A DNA stretch of 64,000 bases. Origin: Oscillatoriaceae cyanobacterium Prado104 (GTDB taxonomy: Bacteria > Cyanobacteriota > Cyanobacteriia > Cyanobacteriales > Microcoleaceae). The stretch is taken from the NCBI GenBank assembly GCA_025454405.1, contig JALOON010000029.1, positions 1 through 64,000 of the forward strand, in the 5' to 3' direction. Every line of letters begins with the position of its first letter. Position 1 is the first letter of the stretch. The notes beneath the pieces are model-generated. The model saw nothing but the letters and a program-made list of their open reading frames with translations, made no database searches and was not told the origin of the DNA. Positions 9,587 through 18,116 of this stretch are shown piece after piece. The position numbers and the translations under genes were made by a program.

Positions 9587-9979
9587 ATGTCTCAAGCTGC
9601 TATTCTTTGTGTGGATGACGAAGCTCCGATTTTGAAGGTGCTTAAGGAACAATTGAAACGTTGTTTCGGCAATCAGTATATCTATGAATTAGCCCAGAGT
9701 GCTGAAGAAGCGTGGATCGCGATCGACGAACTGGAACAGGAGGGAGTTCAAATTCTAACAATTGTTTCTGATTGGCTGATGCCCAATATCAAAGGCGATG
9801 AATTTTTAGCTGAAGTTCACCGGCGGTTTCCCCATGTGGTAACTGTAATGCTCACCGGACAAGCCGACGAAGCCGCGATCGATCGCGCCAGAAAAGAAGC
9901 CAATCTTTATGCTTGCATCTACAAACCTTGGGCGGAAGAAGAGTTACATCAAGTTATTCGTACAGCTTTGAATCAATAG
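9587..9979 (+). CDS. Single-domain response regulator (CheY-like)
   Basis: A 130-residue receiver domain without an output domain. The acidic pair is in CVDDEAP (residues 8-14), the phosphoacceptor is Asp62 in VSDWLMP, the conserved Thr is in MLTGQAD (about 88-94) and the invariant Lys is Lys113 in YKPW. It lies 73 bases after the triple-GAF kinase, with GAGGGG upstream, so it is the natural phosphate acceptor of that kinase. Its receiver resembles that of the next gene (same MLTGQAD and KPW signatures), suggesting duplication. Confidence 0.9.
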   Translation: MSQAAILCVDDEAPILKVLKEQLKRCFGNQYIYELAQSAEEAWIAIDELEQEGVQILTIVSDWLMPNIKGDEFLAEVHRRFPHVVTVMLTGQADEAAIDRARKEANLYACIYKPWAEEELHQVIRTALNQ

Positions 9980-9987
9980 AGAAGGAG

Positions 9988-10124
9988 GAGAGTGGGAGAG
10001 GGGGAGATTGGGAGAGGGGGAGAGGGGGAGATTGGGAGAAATGGAGAATTCCCGATGCCCAATTCCCGATGCCCAATTCCCAATTCCCAATTCCCAATTC
10101 CCAATTCCCAATTCCCAATTTATA
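9988..10124. repeat. Purine-rich and TTCCCAA heptamer repeats
   Basis: The gap between the two receiver genes is filled by a GGGAGA/GGGGGAGA purine tract (about 9988-10038) followed by some eight head-to-tail copies of the heptamer CCCAATT or close variants (about 10056-10120). These are short tandem heptanucleotide repeats of the kind known from cyanobacteria. A frame that translates them is an artefact. Confidence 0.8.
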
Positions 10125-10132
10125 AATAAACG

Positions 10133-11476
10133 ATGCGATCGGTAATTGTTTGTGTTGATGATGAGCCGGATATTCTCAGGAGCTTGAGCGATCGACTCAA
10201 GCGCCACTTTGGCAGAGACTATGACATCGAACTCGCCAGCGATGGAGAAGATGCTATTTCGCTCTGCGCGGAATTAACCGCAGAAGGCAAAGACATTGCT
10301 CTGATAATTTCCGATCGGAAAATGCAGGGAATGGGAGGAGATACCTTATTGATTCGACTCCACGCCCTCTATCCCAAAGCCCTAAAAATCATGCTCACCG
10401 GCCAAGCTGATGTTACTTCTGTGGGCAATGTTGTCAATGCAGGCGCTTTATACCGATACATTGCTAAACCCTGGGATGAAACCGACCTGATTTTAACCGT
10501 TGCTGAAGCTGTGCGGCGCTTCAATCAAGAGCAACAATTAGCCGAGCAAAATGAATTGCTCAAGAAAACTAACGCTAAGTTAAACAGTTCTTTGTCATTG
10601 TTGTTGGCAACTTTAGAAGCTACATCTGAGGGGATTCTCGTACTCGATCGAGCGGGAAAAGTTGTGAGCTTCAATCAAAAATTTGCCAAAATTTGGAACA
10701 TTGTAGATTCAGCCTCCAAGGCTAATGAAGACGCTCTGCTAGATATCATCTTAGAGCAGTTAACCGAAGCAGATGCCGTCAGCTTTCAAATATCGATCGC
10801 CCAAGATAACATAGAAAAACACAATTTTTTGCGATTAAAAAACGGCACAACAATTGAATATTATTTGCGCCCCCAACAACTCATGGGAGAAATTGTCGGC
10901 AAGATCTGGAGTTTTCGAGACCTGACTCAGGAAAAGCAAAAAGCAGCGATCGCCCAGCATCAAGCATTGCATGATGCCCTCACCAACCTCCCCAATCGCA
11001 TCTTGTTCAATCAAAAATTTGCTTCCAGTTTGAGCGATGCAGCCAACAATTCAAAACTCATTGCCGTGATGTTTCTAGATTTAGATCGGTTCAAGCAAGT
11101 CAATGATACTTTAGGTCACTTGGTGGGGGATCTATTGTTACAAAATGTCGTGCAACGTCTGATTGGTTGTCTGAGAGGCACAGATGTACTCGCGCGTTGG
11201 GGAGGCGATGAATTTGTGATATTTCTGCCAGGAATTCGGCGGCGGGAAGATGCTAGCGAGATTGCCCGCCGGCTGGTTGAAGTGCTGCAACCTCAGTTTT
11301 GCCTGCAAGGGCATTGTGTAGATGTTACTGCTAGTATCGGTATTGCCATATATCCTGACGATGGTACAGACAGCAATACATTGCTCCACAATGCCGACGT
11401 TGCCTTATATCAAGCAAAAAGGTTCGGGCGAAACAACTATCAATACTATTCTGCTAAAGAACGGGTTTTAGATTAA
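10133..11476 (+). CDS. REC-PAS-GGDEF diguanylate cyclase
   Basis: The 447-residue protein has a receiver (1-125; Asp61 in ISDRKMQ, MLTGQAD, Lys in AKPW), a short coiled coil, a PAS-like domain (about 155-275; [20 protein letters not shown]) and a GGDEF domain (about 285-440). The catalytic motif is an intact GGDEF at 357-361 and the inhibitory RxxD site (RGTD, 348-351) stands five residues before it, so it should make cyclic-di-GMP and be product-inhibited. There is no EAL domain. As the last gene of a same-strand run of kinases and receivers it is the likely output of the cluster. The start lies 10 bases after the heptamer repeats. Confidence 0.92.
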   Translation: MRSVIVCVDDEPDILRSLSDRLKRHFGRDYDIELASDGEDAISLCAELTAEGKDIALIISDRKMQGMGGDTLLIRLHALYPKALKIMLTGQADVTSVGNVVNAGALYRYIAKPWDETDLILTVAEAVRRFNQEQQLAEQNELLKKTNAKLNSSLSLLLATLEATSEGILVLDRAGKVVSFNQKFAKIWNIVDSASKANEDALLDIILEQLTEADAVSFQISIAQDNIEKHNFLRLKNGTTIEYYLRPQQLMGEIVGKIWSFRDLTQEKQKAAIAQHQALHDALTNLPNRILFNQKFASSLSDAANNSKLIAVMFLDLDRFKQVNDTLGHLVGDLLLQNVVQRLIGCLRGTDVLARWGGDEFVIFLPGIRRREDASEIARRLVEVLQPQFCLQGHCVDVTASIGIAIYPDDGTDSNTLLHNADVALYQAKRFGRNNYQYYSAKERVLD

Positions 11477-11511
11477 CAATCTGCCTCCGACACGCTGCAT
11501 CTTGGACAAAA

Positions 11512-11597
11512 CGATCGTAAATGATTTGTAAATTTCTTACTCCCTCCCCTTGGTAAGGGGAGGGTTGGGGTGGGGTGAAAAACTTTACAAATGATTT
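11512..11597. repeat. MITE-like element at the tenA breakpoint
   Basis: The arms AAATGATTTGTAAA (11519-11532) and TTTACAAATGATTT (11584-11597) are inverted with one mismatch, and a CGATCG lies outside the left arm. The same arms bound the 103-bp palindromes at 24703 and 61600, but here the core is a different GC-rich hairpin (CTCCCCTT...AAGGGGAG). The element starts where similarity to TenA stops. Confidence 0.6.
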
Positions 11598-11603
11598 AGG
11601 ACT

Positions 11604-11828
11604 GCCAAGATTGTGGAAGATTTCAAACCCCTCCCAGTCTGGTGCTTTTGCAGCAGCAATGCTGTAGGCGCGGGCAAATGCTCCCAGAAAAAATGCGTCT
11701 TGTCCGACATAATATGCAAAACTATTTTGGGGGAGGCTGCCGCCAGCAATACCTCTGACAAAGGGATGTTGCAGGCAAGCTGTACTTAAATCTTGATTTG
11801 CTTGCCACAAATAATTAGAATTTTTCAT
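11604..11828 (-). pseudogene. Truncated TenA/thiaminase II-like gene
   Basis: The first 75 codons on the minus strand match the N terminus of cyanobacterial TenA-family proteins (YLWQANQDL..., FAYYVGQDAFFLGAFARAYS, AKAPDWEGFEIFHNLG). Full proteins have about 210-240 residues; TenA hydrolyses aminopyrimidines in thiamine salvage. After HNLG the frame runs into a repeat element and continues only as meaningless translation for another 49 codons. The active-site cysteine and the C-terminal glutamate of the family lie beyond the break, so the product cannot be active. No other thiamine gene is nearby. Confidence 0.8.
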
Positions 11829-11996
11829 GCAATTTGGGAGCGAGCAATTATTATTCCTATCTTGAGAATTAGGTTGAATATTTATGATAGCATATCGAGC
11901 GATTATCTAACAAATTATTCCCACATGATATATTCTCAATCACCGTTTAATATGTTACAAAAAAATACATTTTACGCTCGCCAAACCGAAAATGCA

Positions 11997-12956
11997 ATGT
12001 CCGATGCACCTAAATACTCTTTAGTAATTCCCATCTATAACGAAGAAGAGACTTTGGTAGAACTGTACCGACGAATTAGTGCGGTAATGGCTCGCTTGGA
12101 CGGACAGGCAGAGTTAATTTTGATTAACGACGGCAGCCGCGATCGCTCCCTCGAAATCATGCGAGAATTGCACGAAAAAGACCAGCGCGTTTGCTATCTC
12201 AGCTTGGCGCGCAATTTCGGCCATCAAATTGCCGTGACTGCGGGTTTAAACTTTTCTCGCGGTCAAGTTGTAGTCGTGATGGATGGCGATTTGCAAGACC
12301 CGCCAGAGTTAGTTTTAGATATGGTAGAACAGTGGCGGGGTGGCTATCAAGTTGTTTACGCCCAACGCACTCAAAGGCGCAAAGAAGGTTGGTTTAAGCG
12401 GTTGCCGGCTTATATGTATTACCGGATTTTGCGGCATTTAGCTGATGTTGACATTCCGATCGATACGGGAGATTTTTGTTTGATGGATCGGTGCGTGGTA
12501 GAGGTACTAAACGCGATGCCGGAACGCAATCGCTACATTCGAGGCTTGCGCGCTTGGATCGGTTTCAAACAAACAGCGGTAAAGTTTGAACGAGATCCGC
12601 GTTTTGCCGGCGATGTAAAATATACGTTTCGCAAATCTTTAAGATTGGCGATGAATGGTTTAGTATCTTTTTCTAAAGTGCCGCTGCGGTTGTCTATTTA
12701 TCTGGGATTGTTTGCTGCTTTTGTATCTATTGCAATGGCTTGTTTGGTTTTGTATTGGCGTCTTTTTTACCCCCATTCTCCGCTGACAGGCTTGACAATT
12801 GTGATGATAGCAATTTTCTTTTTGGGTGCGGTGCAGTTGGTCAGCATTGGGATTTTGGGGCAGTATGTGGGACGCATTTATGAGGAGGTGAAGGGGCGGC
12901 CTCTGTATACGCTGGCGGAAGTTGCGGGTTTTAGGCCCGAAGATGACGATCGATAG
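11997..12956 (+). CDS. Membrane glycosyltransferase family 2 (DPM1/GtrB type)
   Basis: The 319-residue protein has an N-terminal GT-A domain ([21 protein letters not shown], and the metal-binding DGDLQDPP) and two C-terminal transmembrane helices around residues 230-255 and 265-290, ending with the cytosolic tail [17 protein letters not shown]. This is the layout of polyprenyl-phosphate glycosyltransferases, which move a sugar from a nucleotide donor to a lipid carrier in the plasma membrane. The ATG at 11997 is preferred because family similarity starts at once; upstream in-frame starts at 11793-11952 would add an unrelated leader that overlaps the tenA remnant. The donor sugar is unknown. 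Confidence 0.85.
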   Translation: MSDAPKYSLVIPIYNEEETLVELYRRISAVMARLDGQAELILINDGSRDRSLEIMRELHEKDQRVCYLSLARNFGHQIAVTAGLNFSRGQVVVVMDGDLQDPPELVLDMVEQWRGGYQVVYAQRTQRRKEGWFKRLPAYMYYRILRHLADVDIPIDTGDFCLMDRCVVEVLNAMPERNRYIRGLRAWIGFKQTAVKFERDPRFAGDVKYTFRKSLRLAMNGLVSFSKVPLRLSIYLGLFAAFVSIAMACLVLYWRLFYPHSPLTGLTIVMIAIFFLGAVQLVSIGILGQYVGRIYEEVKGRPLYTLAEVAGFRPEDDDR

Positions 12957-13104
12957 CGCAAAAGGCAGTATAAATTTTGTGTGGCGGATGGTCGATCGGT
13001 CTTTTTTGCGTGAGAATGTCACTAACCAGCAGGTGTAAAAATTGGGGTGTCAAATTTTTCGGCTAGAATGCAGACAGGGCAAAGCTTTGACGCCTCTTGC
13101 CCGA

Positions 13105-13213
13105 AAAAGAGGTTAGAGTAATCGCTATTAGGGATTGAAACTATGATAGCTTTATTGATGTTGTTGCTGATACAGCGCCACAATCAACTACACTCCCTAT
13201 TAGGGATTGAAAC
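13105..13213 (+). CRISPR. Relic CRISPR of two repeats and one spacer
   Basis: The 17-mer CTATTAGGGATTGAAAC occurs at 13125-13141 and 13197-13213, exactly 72 bases apart, which fits a 37-bp repeat plus a 35-bp spacer (13142-13176). The second copy extends upstream as a plausible full repeat (ACTACACTCC before the 17-mer, internal CCCTATTAGGG palindrome), and ATTGAAAC is the usual 3' end of cyanobacterial CRISPR repeats. The first copy has lost its 5' half. No cas gene is present in the window. Confidence 0.6.
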
Positions 13214-13221
13214 AGGTAGAA

Positions 13222-13341
13222 CGATCGCCCGTAGCGGGCGATCGACTCGTAGGAGGCAAGGCCTACAGCAATCAATTGCGATTCCATTGCCTCTTTTGTG
13301 AGGTTGTTCGGTTGAAAACCCAAGCCGGGAAGGGTTTTCAA
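13222..13341. repeat. Two perfect hairpins after the CRISPR relic
   Basis: CGATCGCCCG and CGGGCGATCG (13222-13244, three-base loop) form a perfect 10-bp hairpin; TTGAAAACCC and GGGTTTTCAA (13312-13341) form another. No gene is convincing between 12957 and 13462; short frames here on both strands translate these repeats. The segment may be a dispersed repeat or a small structured RNA. Confidence 0.45.
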
Positions 13342-13462
13342 ATTGATGGTCTCCTATTACGGAATAGATGTACAATTATCTGTCGATCGACCTTTTAGAT
13401 TTTAAATATTTAGATCTCAACACAAATTTAAAATCTAAAATCTCAAATCTCAAATCAGGCAA

Positions 13463-13825
13463 TTAACCTATCGGTAAGGGTGGCAAGCCGCGCAACTTGC
13501 GCAGGGAGTTAATGCACAACTGACAATCGCAGCCAAACAGCGCCGCCGCCGCATCGCTTTCTTCTTCCGTAAAATCCAGCATCGCCACCGATTCTTGATT
13601 CGGGCGCTGCCAACCAATTCTGGCTTTGGCATTAGCAGCAGCAGTTTTGCCGGGAAGGCGGATGCAAGTCAAGCGCTGAGTGTGGACCGATCGCGCGCAC
13701 AGGGCCGCATCACCCGATCGACCGGGCATTTCGCCAATTAAGGCGGGAGTTGCGATCGCGCCCAAAGACATCACAGATCCCAGCAGCGTCGGACTTACAA
13801 GTAAAGTGAGGAGCAATCGATTCAT
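13463..13825 (-). CDS. Small exported protein, cysteine-containing, unknown
   Basis: A 120-residue protein with an N-terminal signal peptide (MNRLLLTLLVSPTLLGSVMS, likely cleavage near residues 25-28 after ATPA). The mature part has five cysteines: single ones in ALCARS and LTCIRL and a GCDCQLC cluster near residues 98-104, which may form disulfides or bind a metal. I do not recognise the family. It lies 94 bases downstream of znuA on the same strand, so a link to metal handling is possible but unproven. Confidence 0.6.
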   Translation of the reverse strand: MNRLLLTLLVSPTLLGSVMSLGAIATPALIGEMPGRSGDAALCARSVHTQRLTCIRLPGKTAAANAKARIGWQRPNQESVAMLDFTEEESDAAAALFGCDCQLCINSLRKLRGLPPLPIG

Positions 13826-13919
13826 TTGTCGTGCTTGAGTGTGTCGAGAATACAGGGTAGCGGATTATCACCGTTAATTCAACAAGCTTTTTGCCCGACA
13901 TCAGTACGGTTTTCCGTTA

Positions 13920-14942
13920 TTAAGGCCCAAAAGCCGCATATCTGCCGCCCAAACCTTCAACAATTGTCCGCGTATTGGCCACCATCATCTTCTGGTAAGT
14001 ATCGGCTTCGCTTCCCGCTTCTCCCAAACCATCTGCATGCAATTTTCTGGGCGAAACTTTCACTTTTGCTTCTCTTGCTACAGTTTCGATTAGTTTGGGA
14101 TTAACTGTAACTTCTGCAAAAATTGTCGGCACACCAGCAGCCCTAATATCTCTGACTAAAGATGCGATTCTTCCTGCTGTAGGATTTTCGTCCGTACTAA
14201 TTCCTTCCAGGGCTCCCACTACAGGAATTCTGTAAGCTTTTGAATAGTAACCTAATGCATCGTGGGTAGTTACTAGCTTGCGCTGCCTCGTTGGAATTGT
14301 CGCAATTTGCGCTCCAATCCAATTGTCAAGGCGAGTTGGTTCGCCAGTGAGTTTTTGAGTGTTTCTGTTGTAAACTGCTGCTTGGTTTGGCGCTACTTTT
14401 GCCAGGTGATTGCTAATTACTTTTGCCATCGCTATCCCGTTTTTTGCATCGTGCCAAACATGAGGATCTGGAACTTTTCCATCCTTCCCGTGGCTGTGTC
14501 CTCCGTGGCTGTGTCCTTCATCTTCCGCCATCAACGGATTGGGAACCGCTTGTTCTGCTACGGCAACTTTTGGCGCTTTGTTGGAAGTTGCTTGAATCAG
14601 TTTAATTAAACTCGGTTCAAAATCGTAGCCGCTGTAAAGAATTAATTTCGCTCGATCTATAGCCCTGCGATCGTCCGGTTTTGCCTGGTAAACGTGAGGA
14701 TCTGAACCCGGACTGACGAGGCATTTGAGGTCAACGGTATTCCCGGCTATTTCTTGAGTTAAACCGCAAATTACGCTGGAAGTTGCTACTACTTCCGGGC
14801 GACTTTGGGCAACAGTTCGATCCGTTGCAGCAGCCGAATTTATGTTGGGATGCGAAACCGTTGGCAATATGTTGCTCGATACTGCCGTCACTACTGTCAT
14901 GCTAAATAGGGCAACGGTCTTGAAGTTGATTCTTTTTGACAT
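13920..14942 (-). CDS. znuA: Zinc ABC transporter substrate-binding protein ZnuA
   Basis: A 340-residue periplasmic binding protein of the cluster A-I metal family. An N-terminal signal peptide (about residues 1-24) is followed by ligand motifs typical of ZnuA: SDPHVYQAKPDD, DPHVWHDAKNG, TTHDALGYYSKAY and AEVTVNPK. A His/Gly/Asp-rich loop (GHSHGGHSHGKD, about residues 141-153) marks zinc rather than manganese binding in this family. A perfect 15-bp Zur-type palindrome lies 26 bases upstream of its start. The permease and ATPase genes (znuB, znuC) are not in the window, so here the binding protein gene is separate from them. Confidence 0.93.
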   Translation of the reverse strand: MSKRINFKTVALFSMTVVTAVSSNILPTVSHPNINSAAATDRTVAQSRPEVVATSSVICGLTQEIAGNTVDLKCLVSPGSDPHVYQAKPDDRRAIDRAKLILYSGYDFEPSLIKLIQATSNKAPKVAVAEQAVPNPLMAEDEGHSHGGHSHGKDGKVPDPHVWHDAKNGIAMAKVISNHLAKVAPNQAAVYNRNTQKLTGEPTRLDNWIGAQIATIPTRQRKLVTTHDALGYYSKAYRIPVVGALEGISTDENPTAGRIASLVRDIRAAGVPTIFAEVTVNPKLIETVAREAKVKVSPRKLHADGLGEAGSEADTYQKMMVANTRTIVEGLGGRYAAFGP

Positions 14943-14967
14943 TACGATCGTTCTCCTGTTGCGGTAA

Positions 14968-14982
14968 TGATAATCGTTATCA
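14968..14982. promoter_or_regulatory. Zur box upstream of znuA
   Basis: TGATAATCGTTATCA is a perfect palindrome (TGATAA-TCG-TTATCA), matching the TGATAATNNTTATCA-like sites bound by the zinc repressor Zur in cyanobacteria. It lies 26 bases before the znuA start, where binding would block transcription when zinc is plentiful. Confidence 0.85.
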
Positions 14983-15167
14983 AACAGTGTCTGTGTTAGA
15001 AGTTTTCAATCTGTCTGTCAACTGCGGAGGCATTTCTATAAGATTTGTTGCAATTAGAGCAAACTTAGTTAACAAGTGATAATAAACTCATCCAGTGCGG
15101 GTAGAATAATTTCAGCAAGGGCAACTCGCAACAGCAAACAAATTTACTTCAAAACCGGGTGGGAGTG

Positions 15168-15896
15168 ATGAGAACAGTTTTAGTAGTAGAAGATTCCCGC
15201 AGCCAGCGGGAGTGCATTTCGCATCAATTGAAGTGCAGCGGATTGAATGTGATTCAGGCATCTGACGGCGTAGAAGCGTTGGATAAAGTTGAGAAAAATT
15301 CCCCGGATTTAGTATTGTTAGATATTGTCATGCCCCGCCTCGACGGCAGCGGTGTTTGCCGTTTAATTAAAGCTAATCCCGAAACTCGGAACATTCCGGT
15401 AGTATTTTTAACGGGGAAGAAACAGCAGTTAGCTTTATTGTCCGCAGCGCACGATCGCGCCGAAGCTTACGTGAGCAAACCTTGGCAGCCGATCGAACTT
15501 TTGGCAACCATCAAAAAAGTATTGCTCAATGCCAATATTAAGTTCGATCGAGCTTCTGCTGACAATTGGACGGAATACGGTATTTTAAACTTAAATACGA
15601 TCGAACTGTATCAAAGTTGTGCCGGTGCTTGGAGCAAATACAGCGCTCAAATTATTAAATTGTACGGTGCCAGCTTAGCAGCGTTCGATCGAGCTTTGGC
15701 GATCGAACCAACTCACGCGAAGGCTAACAACTACCGCCACCGAGTTCAGAGGCTGCGATCGAGTTTAATGGCAAAATTAGAGCAAACTAAACCGTGCAAA
15801 GCATGCGATTATTATTACGGCAGGGATGGCATCAATTGTGCCGTGCATCCGGCCGGTCGCCCTCAAGAACTGTGTCGTGATTGGGAATTTAATTAA
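15168..15896 (+). CDS. Response regulator with Cys-rich C-terminal domain
   Basis: The 242-residue protein starts with a receiver (MRTVLVVEDS, phosphoacceptor Asp in VLLDIVMP near residue 52, Lys in SKPW). The middle, about residues 135-195, contains a TPR-like helix pair (AAFDRALAIEPTHAKANNY). The last 35 residues hold four cysteines (CKAC, INCAVH, ELCRDW) in a C-x2-C...C...C pattern that could bind a metal; similar tails occur in other cyanobacterial proteins. The ATG at 15168 was chosen over GTG codons at 15159 and 15165 because receivers typically begin MRTVLVVE. It is followed 24 bases later by a nucleotide cyclase, suggesting a signalling pair. Confidence 0.82.
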   Translation: MRTVLVVEDSRSQRECISHQLKCSGLNVIQASDGVEALDKVEKNSPDLVLLDIVMPRLDGSGVCRLIKANPETRNIPVVFLTGKKQQLALLSAAHDRAEAYVSKPWQPIELLATIKKVLLNANIKFDRASADNWTEYGILNLNTIELYQSCAGAWSKYSAQIIKLYGASLAAFDRALAIEPTHAKANNYRHRVQRLRSSLMAKLEQTKPCKACDYYYGRDGINCAVHPAGRPQELCRDWEFN

Positions 15897-15920
15897 TTAA
15901 CTCAACTTAAATCAACTGAA

Positions 15921-16523
15921 ATGAAAACAAATAACCGAGCTTACTTGCAAAAATTGCTGCAAGAAAGAAACGAACGTCCCGAAAAAGCTGCTGAAATTGA
16001 TGCGGAAATTAATGCAACTTTCCGCCAAACTCACGCGATTTTAGTAATGGATATGTCAGGATTTTCGCGAACGACAGTCCGCTACGGCATCATTCATTTT
16101 TTAGCAATGATTCACCGGATGCATGTCATTGTCAAGCCGATAATTTCCGAACACGGCGGTACTATAGTTAAGGAAGAAGCCGACAATATTTTTGCAGTAT
16201 TTCCCGACGTAAAATCTGCTGTAGAAACTGCGATCGACTCTCTCAAACAAACAGCGGCTGTCAACACAACTTTGCCCCCAGAAATGGATATATACCTCTG
16301 CATCGGCATCGGCTACGGCGAAATTTTGATGCTGGAAGCAGAAGATATGTACGGTTCGGAATTCAACCTCGCATCGAAGTTAGGCGAGGATTTGGCTCAA
16401 CGGGGAGAGATTTTACTTACTTCCGCAGCCTTTGAAAATTTCGCAGGCAACAAGGAAGCTTGGGAAAAAGTAGAATTTTCAATTTCAGGTTTGGAATTGG
16501 TGGCGTACAAGCGGGTAGAATAA
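15921..16523 (+). CDS. Class III nucleotide cyclase homology domain
   Basis: A 200-residue stand-alone cyclase domain after a short coiled N terminus. Metal-binding aspartates are Asp44 (VMDMSGFSR) and Asp88 (KEEADNIFAVF); Lys84 and Asp142 (EDMYG) fit an ATP-specific pocket. The transition-state pair is Asn149 with Lys153 (NLASK) where the family normally has N-x3-R, and the usual Gly before the second Asp is Ala. It may still be active, but it diverges at key places. No membrane or sensor domain is present, so regulation probably comes from the receiver protein encoded 24 bases upstream. The product would be cAMP if active. Confidence 0.82.
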   Translation: MKTNNRAYLQKLLQERNERPEKAAEIDAEINATFRQTHAILVMDMSGFSRTTVRYGIIHFLAMIHRMHVIVKPIISEHGGTIVKEEADNIFAVFPDVKSAVETAIDSLKQTAAVNTTLPPEMDIYLCIGIGYGEILMLEAEDMYGSEFNLASKLGEDLAQRGEILLTSAAFENFAGNKEAWEKVEFSISGLELVAYKRVE

Positions 16524-16574
16524 TACCGCTAGGGTTTTAAACTCCAGCCGGACAGCGGGCAATACTACTAACAA

Positions 16575-17510
16575 ATGACCGACCAACACCAAAATTGGCA
16601 AGCGATTAATTTATCCGCCATTCAACAGCGACTTGCTGCCCTGAAACAGCAGCCAGACGGAGTTATTTTTTGCAAAGAATCGGGAGTTCACTATGTCGCC
16701 GTCAGAAAAGATAAGTCTCAAATTAAGCTGTCTTTAGTAGAAAAGGTAAATCTGCATACAGATTTGTTGCAATCCGTCCTCGACCTCAACAATCCCCTGC
16801 ATTTAGTTGCAGAATACACCCAGGCGATGTTGTTGGGTTTAGTCTGGCAAAACCAACCTCAAAGAATTTATATCGCAGGATTTGGAGGCGGTATGATTCC
16901 CTTAGTTTTGCACCACTATTTGCCGGAAACTTTTATAGAATGTGCGGATGTAGACCCGATCGCGATCGAAGCTGCTACTCAATGTTTTGGGGTAAAATTG
17001 GACGAGCGGCTGACAGTCACGATTCAAGACGGTAGAGAGTATCTAGAACGGCAAAGTCTAGATGTTAAGTACGATATAATTATGACCGACGTATTTTTTG
17101 GTAACGGTTACTTCCCGCACCGCTTGGCAACTCAAGAATTTTATCAAGCTTGCAAACAACATTTGTCAAGCGAGGGAGTCGTGCTAGTAAATTTGCTGCA
17201 AAGAGATGAGTTTTATGTGGAAAAGCTCAAGACTTTTCAAAGCGAGTTTTCTCAGGTATGCTTGTGTCCTTGGAAAGATATTAACAGCGTTGCGATCGGA
17301 ACTAATGCTCCTATTTTAGAGAAAAGCGAAATTATTGCTAGAGCAAAATCTTTGCAAGATTGCCATCAATTTTCATTTCCCTTGACAGAACGATCGTTAA
17401 ATGTTAAACTAGGTTTAGAATTGGTTAATGTTATGCCTAATTTAAACCAAGCGAAGATTTTAACCGACGATGAGCCGCCAGTCGGTTATTTCGATTGCTG
17501 GTTATTTTAA
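16575..17510 (+). CDS. Spermidine synthase-like methyltransferase-fold protein
   Basis: The 311-residue protein has a Rossmann fold of the SpeE/methyltransferase type: glycine loop AGFGGGMIPLVL near residues 98-109, acidic residue after strand 2 (CADVDPIAIEAA), DGREYLERQ, and MTDVFFGNGYFP near the active site. It lacks the full polyamine-binding set I would expect in a true spermidine synthase, so a related transfer reaction or a non-enzymatic role is possible. No membrane segment is present. It follows the cyclase by 51 bases on the same strand. Confidence 0.75.
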   Translation: MTDQHQNWQAINLSAIQQRLAALKQQPDGVIFCKESGVHYVAVRKDKSQIKLSLVEKVNLHTDLLQSVLDLNNPLHLVAEYTQAMLLGLVWQNQPQRIYIAGFGGGMIPLVLHHYLPETFIECADVDPIAIEAATQCFGVKLDERLTVTIQDGREYLERQSLDVKYDIIMTDVFFGNGYFPHRLATQEFYQACKQHLSSEGVVLVNLLQRDEFYVEKLKTFQSEFSQVCLCPWKDINSVAIGTNAPILEKSEIIARAKSLQDCHQFSFPLTERSLNVKLGLELVNVMPNLNQAKILTDDEPPVGYFDCWLF

Positions 17511-17655
17511 AACCCGATCGACAGCGAGGATCCGATCGATATTTCTTTGAGACATCTTCTGGTGCCCCCTTGACAACTGCCATACAAGCTTAACTTGTTA
17601 CGAATACTGTATAGCCAACAAAATCAGCAAGGTAATTGTTGGATTCAATTTGGGG

Positions 17656-17769
17656 ATGAAGCAAGAAATCAATATTGGCAGTCGCAACAATCAAAACTTT
17701 GTCCAAATCCCTTTTCACGCGCTCAGAGGCAAACTGAAGGCGCTGTGTGAGCGTTACGGATTATATCAT
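17656..17769 (+). pseudogene. Fragment of an IS605-type TnpB gene
   Basis: About 38 codons translate to KQEINIGSRNNQNFVQIPF followed by L..KLKALCERYGL, which is the RuvC-II region of TnpB/OrfB proteins just before their usual EESYTSK motif. The frame then continues into unrelated translation, so only a scrap of the roughly 400-residue gene is left. With the hairpin and TTCAC at 18117-18157 it marks a decayed IS605-type element. The stretch 17511-18414 holds no intact gene. Confidence 0.6.
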
Positions 17770-18116
17770 TTCTCCTTAAGGATGCACTGGATGCAACTTT
17801 TATCTAAAGTCGCGCGATCGAGCCTGCGTTTCCACAATGCGAGCGCAACTCGATCGAGAATTTGTCACAGACATATGTGCGCGTCTGGGTGTTGTCGGGC
17901 GCGTGCCTTCACAATACTTTAGATTTGTTCGTAAAATTTATTAATTTGGGGTTTTTGGTAGTTTATCTGAAAAAAGATTAGAAATAATTCTCAATTATTC
18001 GACGAATTTTGTGCGTTTGGGGACTTGACTAAAAAAGGGAGTTGCGATATCTTAAAATTATTTTGTATAATTGAGGCCTAGTTTAACTTAAAAAGCTTTC
18101 CTGACTTGCTCACTAA

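Noticed and set aside
9913-10207. Frames of 70-87 residues across the heptamer array
   Set aside because: Most of their length is a repeating FPIPNSQ or GIGNWEL translation of the 7-base repeat.
12660-13022. Minus-strand frame of 120 residues inside and after the glycosyltransferase gene
   Set aside because: It is the antisense shadow of the transmembrane part of a clear gene and has no family resemblance.
13141-13398. Three short frames around the CRISPR relic
   Set aside because: They run across hairpins and the repeat-spacer text, overlap on opposite strands and lack ribosome-binding sites.
15159-15167. Alternative GTG starts for the response regulator
   Set aside because: They add only three residues before the typical MRTVLVVE start and show no better ribosome-binding site.
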